Shown: one piece after another, positions 21,663-32,017 of the stretch
How positions within the stretch are numbered: position 1 is the first letter of the stretch
Layout of the letters: the number at the start of each line of letters is the position of its first letter
NCBI GenBank assembly: GCA_027577595.1
Contig: JANBRJ010000009.1
Location: forward strand, 186,001-250,000
Length of the DNA: 64,000 bases
Reading direction: 5' to 3'
Source: Coemansia sp. RSA 487
Lineage: Eukaryota > Kickxellomycota > Kickxellomycetes > Kickxellales > Kickxellaceae
The notes under the pieces: generated by a model
The model's database searches: none
The model's input: only the letters and a program-made list of their open reading frames with translations
What the model was told of the DNA's origin: nothing
Position numbers and translations under genes: made by a program

Positions 21663-23754
21663 ATGGAAGCGCGTGTTCACTGTGCCGAGCGTACGCTGTC
21701 GCTTCTGGCCAGCACATATTTGGCAAATGCTGAAGCAGTTAAAGCTAACGTAGGCACCGTGGTCGACACAGTACTTTCGCAGAACCTATTCGGATACATC
21801 AGTGCCACAGGAATCAAGGCAGAGACAGCGAAACGCTACGACATGGCAGTGCAAAAATGGATAGCACGGATCAACTCACTGGCAACTGGCAAGACACCCG
21901 ATATGCGTGTGGCTGGGATACTGCTGATGAAGCAGACCGCACTCCAAGCTCCGGCGATCCTGGTTGACAATATTGCCAAATGGACCACAACAGTGGTCGG
22001 GTTGCTGAGTAAAAGTGATATGGCCTCAGTTACCACAGCAGCGTTGCAAACAGTCCTTGTGTTCATGGATGTTGTGCGCGAAGTACCAGTCATGCGCCGC
22101 GAGATCGCCAGTGCTCAAGTGCCACGTATCAACCAGGCGGTGCTGGCACTGGCTGAAACGAGCACTGAACTCGCTGAAAGTGCAATCGAGACGCTGATGT
22201 ATTCGGCGTACTGGTTCCCCACGCTGTTCCGCCCGTTGGCCACCAAGACAGAGTCGTTGTGTCTGCGGATATTAGGGGACCCTGCAACAAAGGTGAAGAC
22301 TGAAACTTACAAGCGTGCGGCGGAGTGTGTGGCAGCGCTCTGCGCGGTTGGCGGCAAGGTTGCGGTCGAGGACCAGTGGTTCCAGGTCGTCCAGACAACA
22401 CTGGGCACTATCAGACGCTGCATCGAACACATACTGTGTGTGGAGGACTCGGCAAGAGAATCTGGATCCAACCAAGCATTCGATCTTCCCGAGCTTGACG
22501 GCGACTTTATTGTTGGCATGCCGCAAGCGGCCGACCGTATTGGCCGAATGACAGATCTGCTTGTAGCGCTATTTACACGGCCAGTGAATGTGGATGTCCC
22601 AGCCCCTGTCGATGGTGTTGTTAGAGTAGCGTCGAGGCTTGCGCTGGCTCCAATGCTTGCCGAGAACAGCAAGACTCCCCGCGCAGAGCATGGAATTGTG
22701 CCTATGCTTGCACCCCAGCTGTACAGGGAGGCGATCCGGATGCTGGCTGTGCTCGTTTTCTCGATGGGCTGCAACATGTACCCGTTCTTGGGGAATGTGG
22801 CACGTACTATTGGCACTATCAATACAACCAGTGTGTCAAGCCCAACAACCACTGTTGCGCTGTACTCGCTCATTCGCCTGTGTGTGGAGCGATACGGCTA
22901 CGGATTTGTTGTGTGCCTGCCGCGCGATGTACTTTCATCTATTATTGACGACACACAGGCACAGTCGTCGAGGGCTGTGAAAGTTGCTGCAGATTCTGCT
23001 TCTGGGCTCTCAACACCCAAGAAACGGGGCTCTGGTAGATCGCAGAGGCAAGCCGCGCAGATGGCTGATGAGCAGCTTTCTAGGGGCCATTTGCATGTGC
23101 AGTACACGGACGTGGTGCACGCGGCGCTCAATGCTGTGCTAGCAATTCTGGAGCACACACCATCGGTGCTTGGGACTGAACTGCGAACGCAGCTGGATAG
23201 CCGGGTCCTAACGCTTCTGCTGCTTGAGATGGTCGGCGGAACGGACCAACCGCACGCCAGTCGCCAGTCAGACGCGCCATACAGGGCGCTTCTGTGCAAG
23301 TGCCTTAGGGCGTCTGTTCTGTCGCCCGATCCATGGCAAAAGGCTATTGTACCGCACGCGCTTGCTGTTTTTACTGCAGGTCTCGAGGACTCCTCTGGAG
23401 AGGTGCGCGTTGTTTGTGCAGATGCTCTATTGGCTATCGATCCTATCGTCCACGCACGATTGCCTGCGCAGCTTCGCGCCCCCGATACTGATGAGGGTAT
23501 GGAAGCAGAGAGCCAAGTGCCTCGACTTGTGCTTGGCACCGAAGCTGGGCTCAGTGCTGCTCTTGCGGAAGCACACCTCGACAGTCCGTTGACGGCGCGT
23601 GCAGACAACAAAGTAAGTGCATTTGAAAAGGAGGAAGAAGTGGACAATGCGAATAAGCGGCACAAATCTGGCAGCTATCAAGCTGCTGCCAGTGCAGAGC
23701 AGGATGCCAAATCGGTTTATCAAGAACCAGCACCACTTCAGGACGACAGCAGTG

Positions 23755-23793
<39 letters not shown>

Positions 23794-24083
23794 TGCGCAC
23801 ATCGTTTTCGGAGGATTGGATAAAATCACAGGATAACAAGGACAGGGGGACGATCCGCCAGCCAACATATGCCGAGCCTTCTGGGACTCCAGCAAACCCG
23901 GCGAAACCAGCTGTATCCCCTTCGCAGAGCAGCAGTTCGTTTGCCCAAGCGTCCTCAGTCCCTGAGGCTAGCAGTGCTGCTGCAAAGCAAGAAGCCCCAG
24001 CCGATGGCAACAACGGCGACGGCGACGACGATATCCCTGATATTGTCATGGAAGGATCGGACTCTGAGGATGACGATGTGTAA
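21663..24083 (+). CDS. RIX1: Pre-rRNA processing protein Rix1 (PELP1 family)
   Basis: Rix1/PELP1 is the scaffold of the Rix1-Ipi1-Ipi3 complex that recruits the Rea1 AAA ATPase to pre-60S particles in the nucleoplasm. Single exon, 806 aa. The N-terminal 400 residues form the helical-repeat RIX1 domain (WIARINSLATGKTPDMRVAG, LLMKQTALQAPAILVDN, ALAETSTELAESAIETLMYS). A second helical block runs to about 620 (HVQYTDVVHAALNAVLAILE). The tail from about 650 is disordered, with a KRHKSG basic patch, a six-unit Ser-Asn repeat (about 699-710) and the acidic end DIPDIVMEGSDSEDDDV, as is usual for the family. A ribosomal P2 gene and UTP4 elsewhere in the window are functionally related but not adjacent. 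The family call rests on overall pattern and the acidic tail, with no unique catalytic motif. Confidence 0.75.
23757..23792 (+). repeat. AGCAAC microsatellite in RIX1
   Basis: Six perfect AGCAAC units in frame, coding Ser-Asn six times in the disordered tail of Rix1. Confidence 0.9.
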
Positions 24084-24295
24084 TCGTTTCCCGAACGCAC
24101 AGGCCAAGTCAGTGGTAATACATCGGGTTCTTGCTAATGTTTTTTACTCTACCAAGATAGATCAAAAATTACCTTTTTTACATTCAATTTAAGCCTCGCC
24201 AAAACAGTAATCGATGTTTATATACCCACACAGTTTATAACACGGGGATATTATATTGAACACTTTGATTCTTCTACTTCAGGAACGGCCATGGA

Positions 24296-25876
24296 TTACT
24301 CGCCAAGAATAACATAAACCCAGAACGAGTTCTTGACCGCGCGACGTTGCTCAGTAGACTGGGAGCCATCGGCATTAACATCCATATCGTCGACATGGGA
24401 GCACGTCACGCGGAGCGGGATCTTCAGAGTTGAAGTTTCGGCCAGAGGCACAATGTTGATCTGGATGGCCACACGGTTGCCCTGGCGGTCGAGGATGCCA
24501 CGCGTACTTGCTGATGCGCCGCTCTTATCGCTTGCACCGTCGCTATCGTCGTCATCGTCATACTCCCAGAGCTCAGTGAACGGCGGCAGCATGAATCTGG
24601 GGGCCATGACATCGATATGCGCAAAAGTGGAGGACGACGATGGCGCTTCCACAACCACATGCATCTCGGTGTACAGCGGGTTCGAGAAGCGGAGAGCCAA
24701 AGGAAGTGTTTCGCCCGGGGTAAACGGGCCACACGGCAGAACCACGGTCCTTTTCCTGGAGCCATGACCAGCCAACGCCTTCTGCAAATTCAGTGTGGCT
24801 GGGACTGTGATGGTTGGAAGAAAGTTCGCGGCCATCAGCTGGATCTTGAAGCGCGTTGCTTGTGCTTTGCTCTCTGGCTTGATCAGGATGTGGTGACACT
24901 GCCTGCACCGCCGTGCTACCTTCATGTGCAGCTGGACACGCTGCGGCTCGCTGACCAGCGGGCTTGTGGTATAAGGCACGTAGTCAGCGCTCTTGAGAGA
25001 CATGAGTCGATCCAGGTGCTGGCGGCCTTCTTCCCCGGCGTAGCATGCGGCTGTGTATTCGGGGACGCTTGTGCTCTCAGCAGATGCTGCTGCTCTGCGA
25101 AGAGAATGCATCCCGGAGGAAGAAGCAGCAGCAGCAGAGCCTCCCAGTCTGTGCTTGAAAGCCCCGCCCGCTGCTGCTGTGACTGATCCATGCGCATGAG
25201 CTGCCGTCGTATTCGACACTGTTGCTGCTGAAGCGCGTTGCACCGTGCGCCAGTGGTTCAGTAGATTGGTGAACTCTTTGTGGCAGCCATTTGCTTCCCT
25301 CATGCGCTCGATCTGCGCCGATATCCCTGTAGCTTTCTCAAACGTCCACTCGATCTCCGCCGAGTTCCACAAGCACACAGAGCACGCGAGCACAAAACAC
25401 GCTTTATCGTTCTGGCGTCTGTCACCCTCAACAACCGACAGGACGTGAGTGCATGCGGGGCATTGAAAGCAATTGCGTGCGCAGCAGTTCTTCTCGCCGC
25501 GCACGCTGGCTGTTGGAACGTCAAAGAGGCAATTGGGGCAGTGGTAGCCGGCCGGCTCCTCTATGACGCAGCGTGTGCACCGGAGCTCACTGCAGTCGTC
25601 GCAGTAGTAAAGGCATTCGATGAGCGATGCACGTAGCGGCAGCAGTCGGTTCATGTGTGTGGCAGAGCTTGGGTCCAGCGGCGCTGTTACCTGCTTTTCC
25701 TCATCTTCGTCTTCTTCTTCGCTTGTGTCTGTTTCCGAGTCGCTGCTGTCTGTTCTCTTCTTCTTTCTATCGCTGGGCTTCTCCTCTGCTGGTGCCTGGG
25801 CATGCATGGAGTTGGTGCATGGGCAGTAATATAACACTGTTGCCTTTGCTGTGCCTTCTCCTTCTCCTCCTCCCAT
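24296..25876 (-). CDS. DCTN4: Dynactin subunit 4 (p62)
   Basis: p62 sits at the pointed end of the dynactin Arp1 filament and helps dynein cargo attachment. Single exon, 526 aa. The open frame extends 29 codons further upstream but begins with TTG; the first ATG (25876, MGGGEGEGTAKATVLYYC) fits the family start. Zinc-binding cysteines are clustered as expected: YYCPC near 16-19, then CLYYCDDCSELRCTRC, HCPNC, CCARNCFQCPAC (about 88-150), and a late CRQCHH-type pair (RRCRQCHHILIKPES). A charged Ser/Glu/Asp stretch separates the first and second clusters. The C-terminal half is beta-rich (VALRF-like, VVVEAPSSS), and the end is FWVYVILGE. The gene converges with RIX1 across 212 bp. Confidence 0.92.
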   Translation of the reverse strand: MGGGEGEGTAKATVLYYCPCTNSMHAQAPAEEKPSDRKKKRTDSSDSETDTSEEEDEDEEKQVTAPLDPSSATHMNRLLPLRASLIECLYYCDDCSELRCTRCVIEEPAGYHCPNCLFDVPTASVRGEKNCCARNCFQCPACTHVLSVVEGDRRQNDKACFVLACSVCLWNSAEIEWTFEKATGISAQIERMREANGCHKEFTNLLNHWRTVQRASAATVSNTTAAHAHGSVTAAAGGAFKHRLGGSAAAASSSGMHSLRRAAASAESTSVPEYTAACYAGEEGRQHLDRLMSLKSADYVPYTTSPLVSEPQRVQLHMKVARRCRQCHHILIKPESKAQATRFKIQLMAANFLPTITVPATLNLQKALAGHGSRKRTVVLPCGPFTPGETLPLALRFSNPLYTEMHVVVEAPSSSSTFAHIDVMAPRFMLPPFTELWEYDDDDDSDGASDKSGASASTRGILDRQGNRVAIQINIVPLAETSTLKIPLRVTCSHVDDMDVNADGSQSTEQRRAVKNSFWVYVILGE

Positions 25877-26098
25877 GCTGGCTTTTGTAGATGCGAATGT
25901 ACAGCCCGAAAAAATGAGGCGATGGATTTCCAATAAAGTAATGCAAAAACAGCAAAGCAACAAACAAAAAATATTTTAAATTGAAACTAAACAAAAGCAA
26001 AAGCAAGACAGATTTTGTTGCAGCCAAAAGCCAAAAGAAACTGCAAAGCTTCCCCATGCACTGGGTGGGACAAGTCGAACGCCATTTTTTGGAGGATC

Positions 26099-27394
26099 CT
26101 AAACTAAACGGTCTACCATGCGCGCAATGGCCAGTGACGCTGTCAGTCCTGGGCTCTCGATGCCTACAAGGTTGACAAACCCCGGGAACCCGTCGGCTGA
26201 CTCCTCGCTGATAACAAAATCGCGGAACGCGCCGCCTGGGCCCTGGAGCTTTGGGCGAATCCCTGTGTACCCTGGGCTCAGATCAGCTGCGCTAATGCCA
26301 GGCAAGAACTGCGCGATCGAGCGCGCCGCGTCCTCAAGAAGCACTGGATCCTCGGAGGCCGCGTAATCGGAGTTTGACGACACCCACTGGAAGTCCGGGC
26401 CAAACCGTATTGCGCCGCCCAAATCAATCGTCAGATGTGTGCCCAGCGACGTGATGTGCTTGTCAGGAACCGGGTACACTAGGCGGCTCACACGGATCGA
26501 CGATGCATGTGGCGTGTACATGTAGTACCTGCCCTTGGCGTAGTGCAGGCGGTACCGCGTGCGCCACGGGTGCGCTTCTGGAACAAGCAGCCCGGCGATG
26601 CGGTCGGCCCAGAGTCCCGCCGCATTAACCACGACGCCAGCCCTCAGCGCCATAAACGGCGTGTCTGGATCGCTTGTCGCCACAAGCACCCGGTATCCCT
26701 TGCCACCGCCTGCTGCGCTGATTGCGATGACCCGGGAATTGGTGGCGAGGTCGGCGCCATTGTCGACAAGGTCTCCGTGCAGCGCTGCCATGAGCGCATG
26801 CGAGTCGACGATCCCCGTCGTCGGGCTGACCAGCGCTTGGCGTGCACTCACTTGCGGCTCGACGCGGCGTGCCTGGCTCTCCCCGATGATCTCTGCCGGG
26901 ACGCCCACGCTCTTGCAATGCGCATGTAGCTTGTGCAAGTATTCTTCCTGTGTGCCGTTCTGCGCAACTACCCACTTGCCGACCCTCTTGTACGGCACAT
27001 TGCGGTGCGCGCAGTATTCGTACAGTGCCTGCTTGCCCTCAATGCACAGTTGTGTGCGCAGCGAATCCTGTGGGTAGTAGATTCCTGCATGGATCACTTC
27101 GCTGTTGCGCGAGCTCGTTTCCATCCCCAGTCGCTCGTTCTTGTCAACCACCAGCGTGCTGGCTCCTGTGCGCTGCGAGAGCTGCCGCCCAACTGCCAGC
27201 CCCACGACGCCGGCCCCGATCACCAGGTGGTCCACTGCCACAGTGTCCTCGTCGCTTGTTTGGGCCAGCCGCTCTTGTGCCTTGGCGTGGCTAATATCGT
27301 GGATGGCTGTATTCGAGTACTGGCACCTTGTCATCGCTCCTATCTGGCGGAGCATGGCTATCTGCCGAGCAGCATACCTTTGAACACGAAGCAT
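26099..27394 (-). CDS. L2HGDH: L-2-hydroxyglutarate dehydrogenase, mitochondrial
   Basis: FAD-dependent enzyme oxidising L-2-hydroxyglutarate to 2-oxoglutarate, a metabolite-repair step. 431 aa, single exon. The first 25 residues (MLRVQRYAARQIAMLRQIGA) are Arg-rich with no acid, a typical mitochondrial presequence. The FAD dinucleotide motif is GAGVVG (60-65) in DHLVIGAGVVGLAVGRQL. Other DAO-superfamily marks are SSRNSEVIHAGIYYP (about 92-106), VVNAAGLWADRIA and GIRPKLQGPGG near the end, closing with ESPGLTASLAIA. These match the LhgO/L2HGDH group better than other glycine-oxidase-like enzymes. It lies 222 bp downstream of the DCTN4 start, on the same strand. Confidence 0.92.
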   Translation of the reverse strand: MLRVQRYAARQIAMLRQIGAMTRCQYSNTAIHDISHAKAQERLAQTSDEDTVAVDHLVIGAGVVGLAVGRQLSQRTGASTLVVDKNERLGMETSSRNSEVIHAGIYYPQDSLRTQLCIEGKQALYEYCAHRNVPYKRVGKWVVAQNGTQEEYLHKLHAHCKSVGVPAEIIGESQARRVEPQVSARQALVSPTTGIVDSHALMAALHGDLVDNGADLATNSRVIAISAAGGGKGYRVLVATSDPDTPFMALRAGVVVNAAGLWADRIAGLLVPEAHPWRTRYRLHYAKGRYYMYTPHASSIRVSRLVYPVPDKHITSLGTHLTIDLGGAIRFGPDFQWVSSNSDYAASEDPVLLEDAARSIAQFLPGISAADLSPGYTGIRPKLQGPGGAFRDFVISEESADGFPGFVNLVGIESPGLTASLAIARMVDRLV

Positions 27395-27734
27395 CTTCCA
27401 GTAGAAACACCCTTAAGAGTATGAAAACAGTGCAAGCTTATGCATTTAACCGAAGAAGAGATAAAAAGAGCCTCATTTTAAAAGCGGAAGGCTGAATGGG
27501 CAGATTGCCAAAGCCAAATCCACATCAAGCTTTCACTGAAGCAGAACGCTGCGGGATACATCACTTTTTGACGGAGATTTTCATCAAGCGGGAATATTGG
27601 ATATTTTCTTGATCTAAAAGAAAGAGACTCAGAAAATGGCTACTGATGTAAGCCGAGTAAGTGTGGAAAGAATATTACGTGCAAAAATGAAAGTGTAGCT
27701 GCTTCGCTTCCTCGAGAGATGGAAAGAAAGCCTA
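27395..27734. other. Spacer L2HGDH promoter / CYS3 3' end
   Basis: 340 bp, A/T-rich. It should contain the L2HGDH promoter. Nothing else was recognised. Confidence 0.5.
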
Positions 27735-28982
27735 TTACAGGGAAATGGCGATGGGCTGGTCGTCATTCTCAGCAACAGCGCTCTGCAGGGCCTGTGTCAG
27801 ATCGGCAATGAGGTCATCGGCATCTTCGACGCCCACCGACAAGCGGATGAGGTTTTCAGTGATGCCCAGCTCGTTGCGCTCCTCAGGAGCCAACCCTGCG
27901 TGTGTCATGCGCGCAGGCAGCTCCGCCAGGCTCTCAACGCCGCCCAGGCTCTCAGCAAGCGTAAACAGCCGTGTGCGCTGCAGGAAACGGTCGGCCGTGT
28001 TTGTGTCTCCCTTGATCCGGAACGAAACCATCCCGCCAAAGCCACGCATCTGGCGCTTGGCCAGCTCGTGCTGCGGGTGCGACTGCAAGCCTGGATATAT
28101 GACGCTGTCGACCTGCGCCGACTGCTCAAGGAACTCGGCCACTTGCTGTGCGTTGAGTGCGTGCTGGCGCATCCGCAAGTGCAAGGTCTTGATGCCGCGC
28201 TGTGCCTGGTAGCAGTCGAACGGCGACGGAACGGCGCCAATTGCATTCTGTAGGAAGCGGACCTTTGACGCCAGCGCATCGTCGTTGGTTGCCGCCACAC
28301 CCATCACCACATCCGAGTGGCCGTTGATGTATTTGGTTGCCGAGTGGACGACAATGTCGGCTCCCAGATCCAGCGGGCTCTGGAAGTACGGCGACAAGAA
28401 GGTGTTGTCTACCGCCACGTATAGGCCGGCAGCGTGGGCAATCTCGGCAAGCGCCGCAATGTCCACCAGACGCAGCGTCGGGTTTGTTGGCGTCTCGACC
28501 CACACCAGCCGCGTGTTGTCGCGTACATGGTCGCGCAACCGGTCGACATCGGCTAGATCTACAAACGTTGTCTCAATCCCCACGCTGTGCGCAACCTTGT
28601 TGAGATACCGATGTGTGCCGCCGTACACGTCGTTGACGCTTATTACATGCGACCCAGGCGCCAACGTGTTGAGGATCGTTGCTGTGGTCGCCGATCCCGA
28701 CGAGAATGCAAATCCGTGCTTGCCGTGCTCCAGCGCTGCGATTGCTGTCTCCAAGTTCGCACGGTTTGGGTTGTCCGACCGCGAGTACTCAAACACAAAG
28801 TCGCCCACCGCCTTTTGCTTGAATGTCGTCGACAGCGAGAGGGGCGGAATCACCGCTCCTGTCGCTGCATCGGGTTCTGCTCCCGCATGGATGGCCAGTG
28901 TGCCGAATCCGTACTTTGCTGGTGCTACAGCGATGCCCTCGTCATCGCGTCCGAACTGTGTCTTTGCGTTGGCTGGCGACAT
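27735..28982 (-). CDS. CYS3: Cystathionine gamma-lyase (PLP, Cys/Met metabolism family)
   Basis: PLP enzyme of reverse transsulfuration, cleaving cystathionine to cysteine, 2-oxobutyrate and ammonia in the cytosol. Single exon, 415 aa. The family start is TLAIHAGAEPD with IPPLSLSTTF. The YSRSDNPNR phosphate-binding motif is at 66-74. PLP stacking and binding motifs are VYGGTHRY and ETPTNPTL, then VDNTFLSPYFQSPLDLGAD. The Schiff-base lysine is Lys217 in HSATKYINGHSD. GGVESLAELPARMTHA and ENLIRLSVGVED close the protein. Cystathionine gamma-synthase or beta-lyase share the fold, so the exact reaction is a best guess. The first-block sequence and length fit CYS3. Confidence 0.88.
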   Translation of the reverse strand: MSPANAKTQFGRDDEGIAVAPAKYGFGTLAIHAGAEPDAATGAVIPPLSLSTTFKQKAVGDFVFEYSRSDNPNRANLETAIAALEHGKHGFAFSSGSATTATILNTLAPGSHVISVNDVYGGTHRYLNKVAHSVGIETTFVDLADVDRLRDHVRDNTRLVWVETPTNPTLRLVDIAALAEIAHAAGLYVAVDNTFLSPYFQSPLDLGADIVVHSATKYINGHSDVVMGVAATNDDALASKVRFLQNAIGAVPSPFDCYQAQRGIKTLHLRMRQHALNAQQVAEFLEQSAQVDSVIYPGLQSHPQHELAKRQMRGFGGMVSFRIKGDTNTADRFLQRTRLFTLAESLGGVESLAELPARMTHAGLAPEERNELGITENLIRLSVGVEDADDLIADLTQALQSAVAENDDQPIAISL

Positions 28983-30824
28983 GGTCTGTTTGGTTATGAT
29001 GTTGTGTGGTGTCTGGGTAGGATCAATAAAAGCGTGTATAGCAAACCTAAAAAGAAAAGTAAAGAGCTAAACAGAAAGAAATAGTTCTAAGAACAGAGGA
29101 GGCTCTGTGGTATTTGCGAGAAAAGAAGAATGAATGTTCTGGACTGCTTGCGTTTCTGGCGGCAGGGAGGGAATTCCCCACTGCCTTTTATACACCCAAC
29201 AAAAAAACAAACACCCAAGATTCAAGATGGTGCCCATTTGTGTTACTCGTTTTTTTTTGACTGCATGGGAAATTTTACAATTCATTAGTAATCATCGTCC
29301 ACCTGTCACATGCGTCCGCCCCGCCACTACCATCACTTTTACTAATACATATTGGGGGGATAACAGCAAGTGGCAGTGTGTTTCTGTTTGTCCTTTGCTA
29401 TGTCAAGAACAAATCGCAAGCGCGGGGTGTTCTGTTGCGTTCTCTGCAATTTGTAATTGGAAGTGTGTTCTGGGTCCCGACTCCTCTTTTCTGCTACACT
29501 TCTTGGGCGCACCCTTGAATTTTATGCATTTTAAAAGCACGCAATCGTCCTGGCCGCTCATAGGATGCGGATGACGTTGTCTTTAACACGCAATCTCCCT
29601 GCCACTTCTTGACGACCACCAACCCCACACACATCACTAAAACATCAAATTTTAATTTCCCACCGTAAAAAGTTCTTGGTACCTCTCACACGCACGCAAA
29701 ATAGTGCACTTTTTCTTTGGGAAAAAGCGATGTTGATTCATTGCTGCCATTTCATCATTTCTTCGCGAGCATCCATTTGTTCGGTAGTGATTCATGTCAC
29801 CTTCCATACAGTCATACACGTTTCTGAAAGAAAAACGCGTGTGGAGACATACATGTATCTCGCCATCTATGCTCTTGCTGGTGTGCTCAGCTGTAATGCT
29901 CCATTATGTTCCATCGTCCTGGCTCTGTCTGTGCCCCTGGATCCAGCTGCTAATTTGCTAATGACGCGACCCGAGTCAATAATACCAACCATAATTATTA
30001 GTTGAATACTGAATTCCCAGCCTGATCATGGGAGTGACAAATCCCGTGGACTTTGCATCTCTTAAACCTGCATTTACCATAGTTTTGAGCACAGACCCTC
30101 TTTATTTTCGCTGGATCACGCGCCATAACAACCACAGGACTTCAATGTCCAAAAGAAAACAAGTAACCTGTTTTCCATACTCCCATGCCCTTTGTCGTGT
30201 CCCTGAGGCAATATCTCCATGTACAATAATAAATTAAACACAATTGAATACCTTGCTTTCACAAAAATGGCATATCCAAAAAACTACCATAGTGTATTTT
30301 GCAAAAGCTAGTTGCGTCGAATGGTTAAAGGTTTGCGGTGGCGATAGCGCATTTTGTATTTCAAGAAAAGTCGTTTGCGCCAGCGTGGCAGGTCGTTTGT
30401 GTCGATTGGCGTTATGTTTGCGCTTGGAAGTAAGGGGCGCAAACTGGGCTTTGTAGAGAAAACAGCTCGCTACACGCCTATTACTTCACACTGAAAATTA
30501 ATTGGCTTCTCAGTCTCTTTCTGTGCTTTCAATGCGATTAGTTAACATTGATCCTAACAAAACCTAACAATCTGAAGAAATACCACCACTGCCTTGAACA
30601 AGAACCCAACTGTAGTGCTGGCACACATCAAGAAATGTCTGTCTGAAGCATTCAGCGGCCTGACCATATCAGCGTTAGCACTACACAGGCATTCTGTTGG
30701 AAAATGCTGTCTACTAACGAGAGAAGATGAAAGAAGTGCTTTGCCATGGCCTCCTTAAGTGCACCAACGAGGACAAACAAATAACAACCACCACAAAATT
30801 CAGCCAAGGTTATAGCCGCGGCAA

Positions 30825-30853
30825 ATCCTAGTTCTAGGGATCCTAGTTCTAGG
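30825..30853. repeat. Two tandem copies of a near-palindromic 14-mer
   Basis: ATCCTAGTTCTAGG occurs twice with a one-base spacer (period 15). Each unit is nearly its own reverse complement. No function is known to me. Confidence 0.8.
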
Positions 30854-31299
30854 ACAGAGTGCTGTCCCTTTTGCAGGTAGGTGCTCGAATGAGAGCTGAA
30901 GAGACAAACATCTGTGACTGCTTTTTGACAATGGAGCCAATCATTTGTGTTTTCTCTTGCATGTTTTCCTGTTTTGCACTAACGCATATGCTATGCCAAC
31001 TGACGCAAACAACTTTTCTTGGAACGCAAAATGCATTATTTCCACCGCAAACCTTTCACTATTCGACACGTATACATCCTTCTTATTCGACGCAGCTAGT
31101 TTTGCAAAACACAGCACTAAAAACAGCCTCATGGTTCTTGTGTGATCCGATCCATTCGTCGAATAATCATCTGATCGCCAGCTTGCCATCAATTGCTTGT
31201 AAATGTTTACGGTTTTATATTGCACACCAACACATTTACAATATATCTGGTCAGTAGGCCCTAATGATTCTGAAAATGAAAGGCTGTGTTTCTAGGATA

Positions 31300-31328
31300 A
31301 TGAGGAAAAACACATTTTTCCCACTGCA
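31300..31328 (+). repeat. Solo terminus resembling the MITE at 60991-61391
   Basis: The segment GGAAAAACACATTTTTCCCA plus CTG ends like the right terminus of the 401-bp element near 61.4 kb. The flanking TCTGAAAATG (about 31270) and ATATCAAG are also shared. No matching left terminus was found, so it may be a decayed or partial copy. Confidence 0.35.
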
Positions 31329-31359
31329 TATCAAGCTACAGTCTAAAATTATCCGCTAA

Positions 31360-31590
31360 ACCATCGGTTTTGTATTTAATCTTATTGCCATCCCCGTATT
31401 AACACTTGCCAGAGCTGCTGCTGTCCCAAACGCATTCGGCATTGCCACTGCTATTTTTCCTAAGCTTTTGAATGCAAGGAATGGCCAAGCACACCGTGTG
31501 CCAGCTGTGAAGCGCTGTGGTCACTGTGGCGGTTGCAGCTGTTGTGAATGCGGCGGCAAAGGTGGTGTTCGACCTTGTGGTCACTGCTAA
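31360..31590 (+). pseudogene. Cysteine-rich secreted-protein-like open frame without an ATG
   Basis: A 76-codon open frame bounded by TAA upstream (31357) and TAA at 31588-31590. It starts hydrophobic (GFVFNLIAIPVLTLARAAA), like a signal peptide that lacks its Met. After a neutral stretch it ends with eight cysteines in 24 residues: CGHCGG, CSCCEC, then GGKGGVRP and CGHC. The spacing and Gly/His content resemble metallothionein-like or small secreted cysteine-rich proteins. There is no ATG in the frame. Either a 5' exon joins at an acceptor such as CTTGCCAG (about 31410), or the gene is decayed. I cannot decide, and no family is recognised. Confidence 0.4.
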
Positions 31591-32017
31591 AATGGCCTAT
31601 GTTTTGCTTAATTATCTTTTGATAAATCATTTAAATAAGGAATCCGGATGCAACTTGAATCTCTGTTCATCTTTTTACCTGATATAGAATGTTTTAGACC
31701 AAAGTCGTATCAAAATAACTGACATTAGTTGATGCGATACTATCATGGTAGAAGCATTAGTACTCCTGTCGCAGGGAAAGAAAGAGTATTGTTAGAGGAA
31801 AGGCGATCTGCAGTTTTATGCAGGCATTTTGGTCAACGGATGTGGTCAATAGTGGACAAAAGCCATCGAAAGAACTAGATAGCTTTTTTTGATTTCTTGA
31901 TGTTTAATGCCACATCTATCATAACATTTTTCTTCTTTCCATCTCTGCTACTGACATATTTTTATACTCCAAGTAGCCATTATTTTCTACAGTCCCTTTT
32001 ATCTAAACACCTCAGCT

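Larger units (their letters stand above)
28983..32017. other. 3.0-kb gene-poor stretch
   Basis: The largest gap in the window, between CYS3 and the F-box-like gene. It is A/T-rich. The longest open frames (146 aa at 29134, 132 aa at 30859, both plus) have no family motif and weak coding character. The only notable items are a short tandem repeat (30825-30853), a MITE-end-like segment (about 31300-31328) and the cysteine-rich frame ending at 31590, each listed separately. Confidence 0.6.

Noticed and set aside
25877-25963. Upstream extension of the dynactin p62 frame (29 codons)
   Set aside because: It begins with TTG and reads as hydrophobic UTR translation; the ATG at 25876 fits the family start.
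29134-29574. 146-aa plus-strand frame in the gene desert
   Set aside because: A/T-rich, no conserved motif, codon use like spacer.
30305-30400. Possible tRNA (A-box-like GTCGAATGGTTAAAGG)
   Set aside because: No B box GGTTCRANNCC at the right distance and no cloverleaf pairing of the ends.
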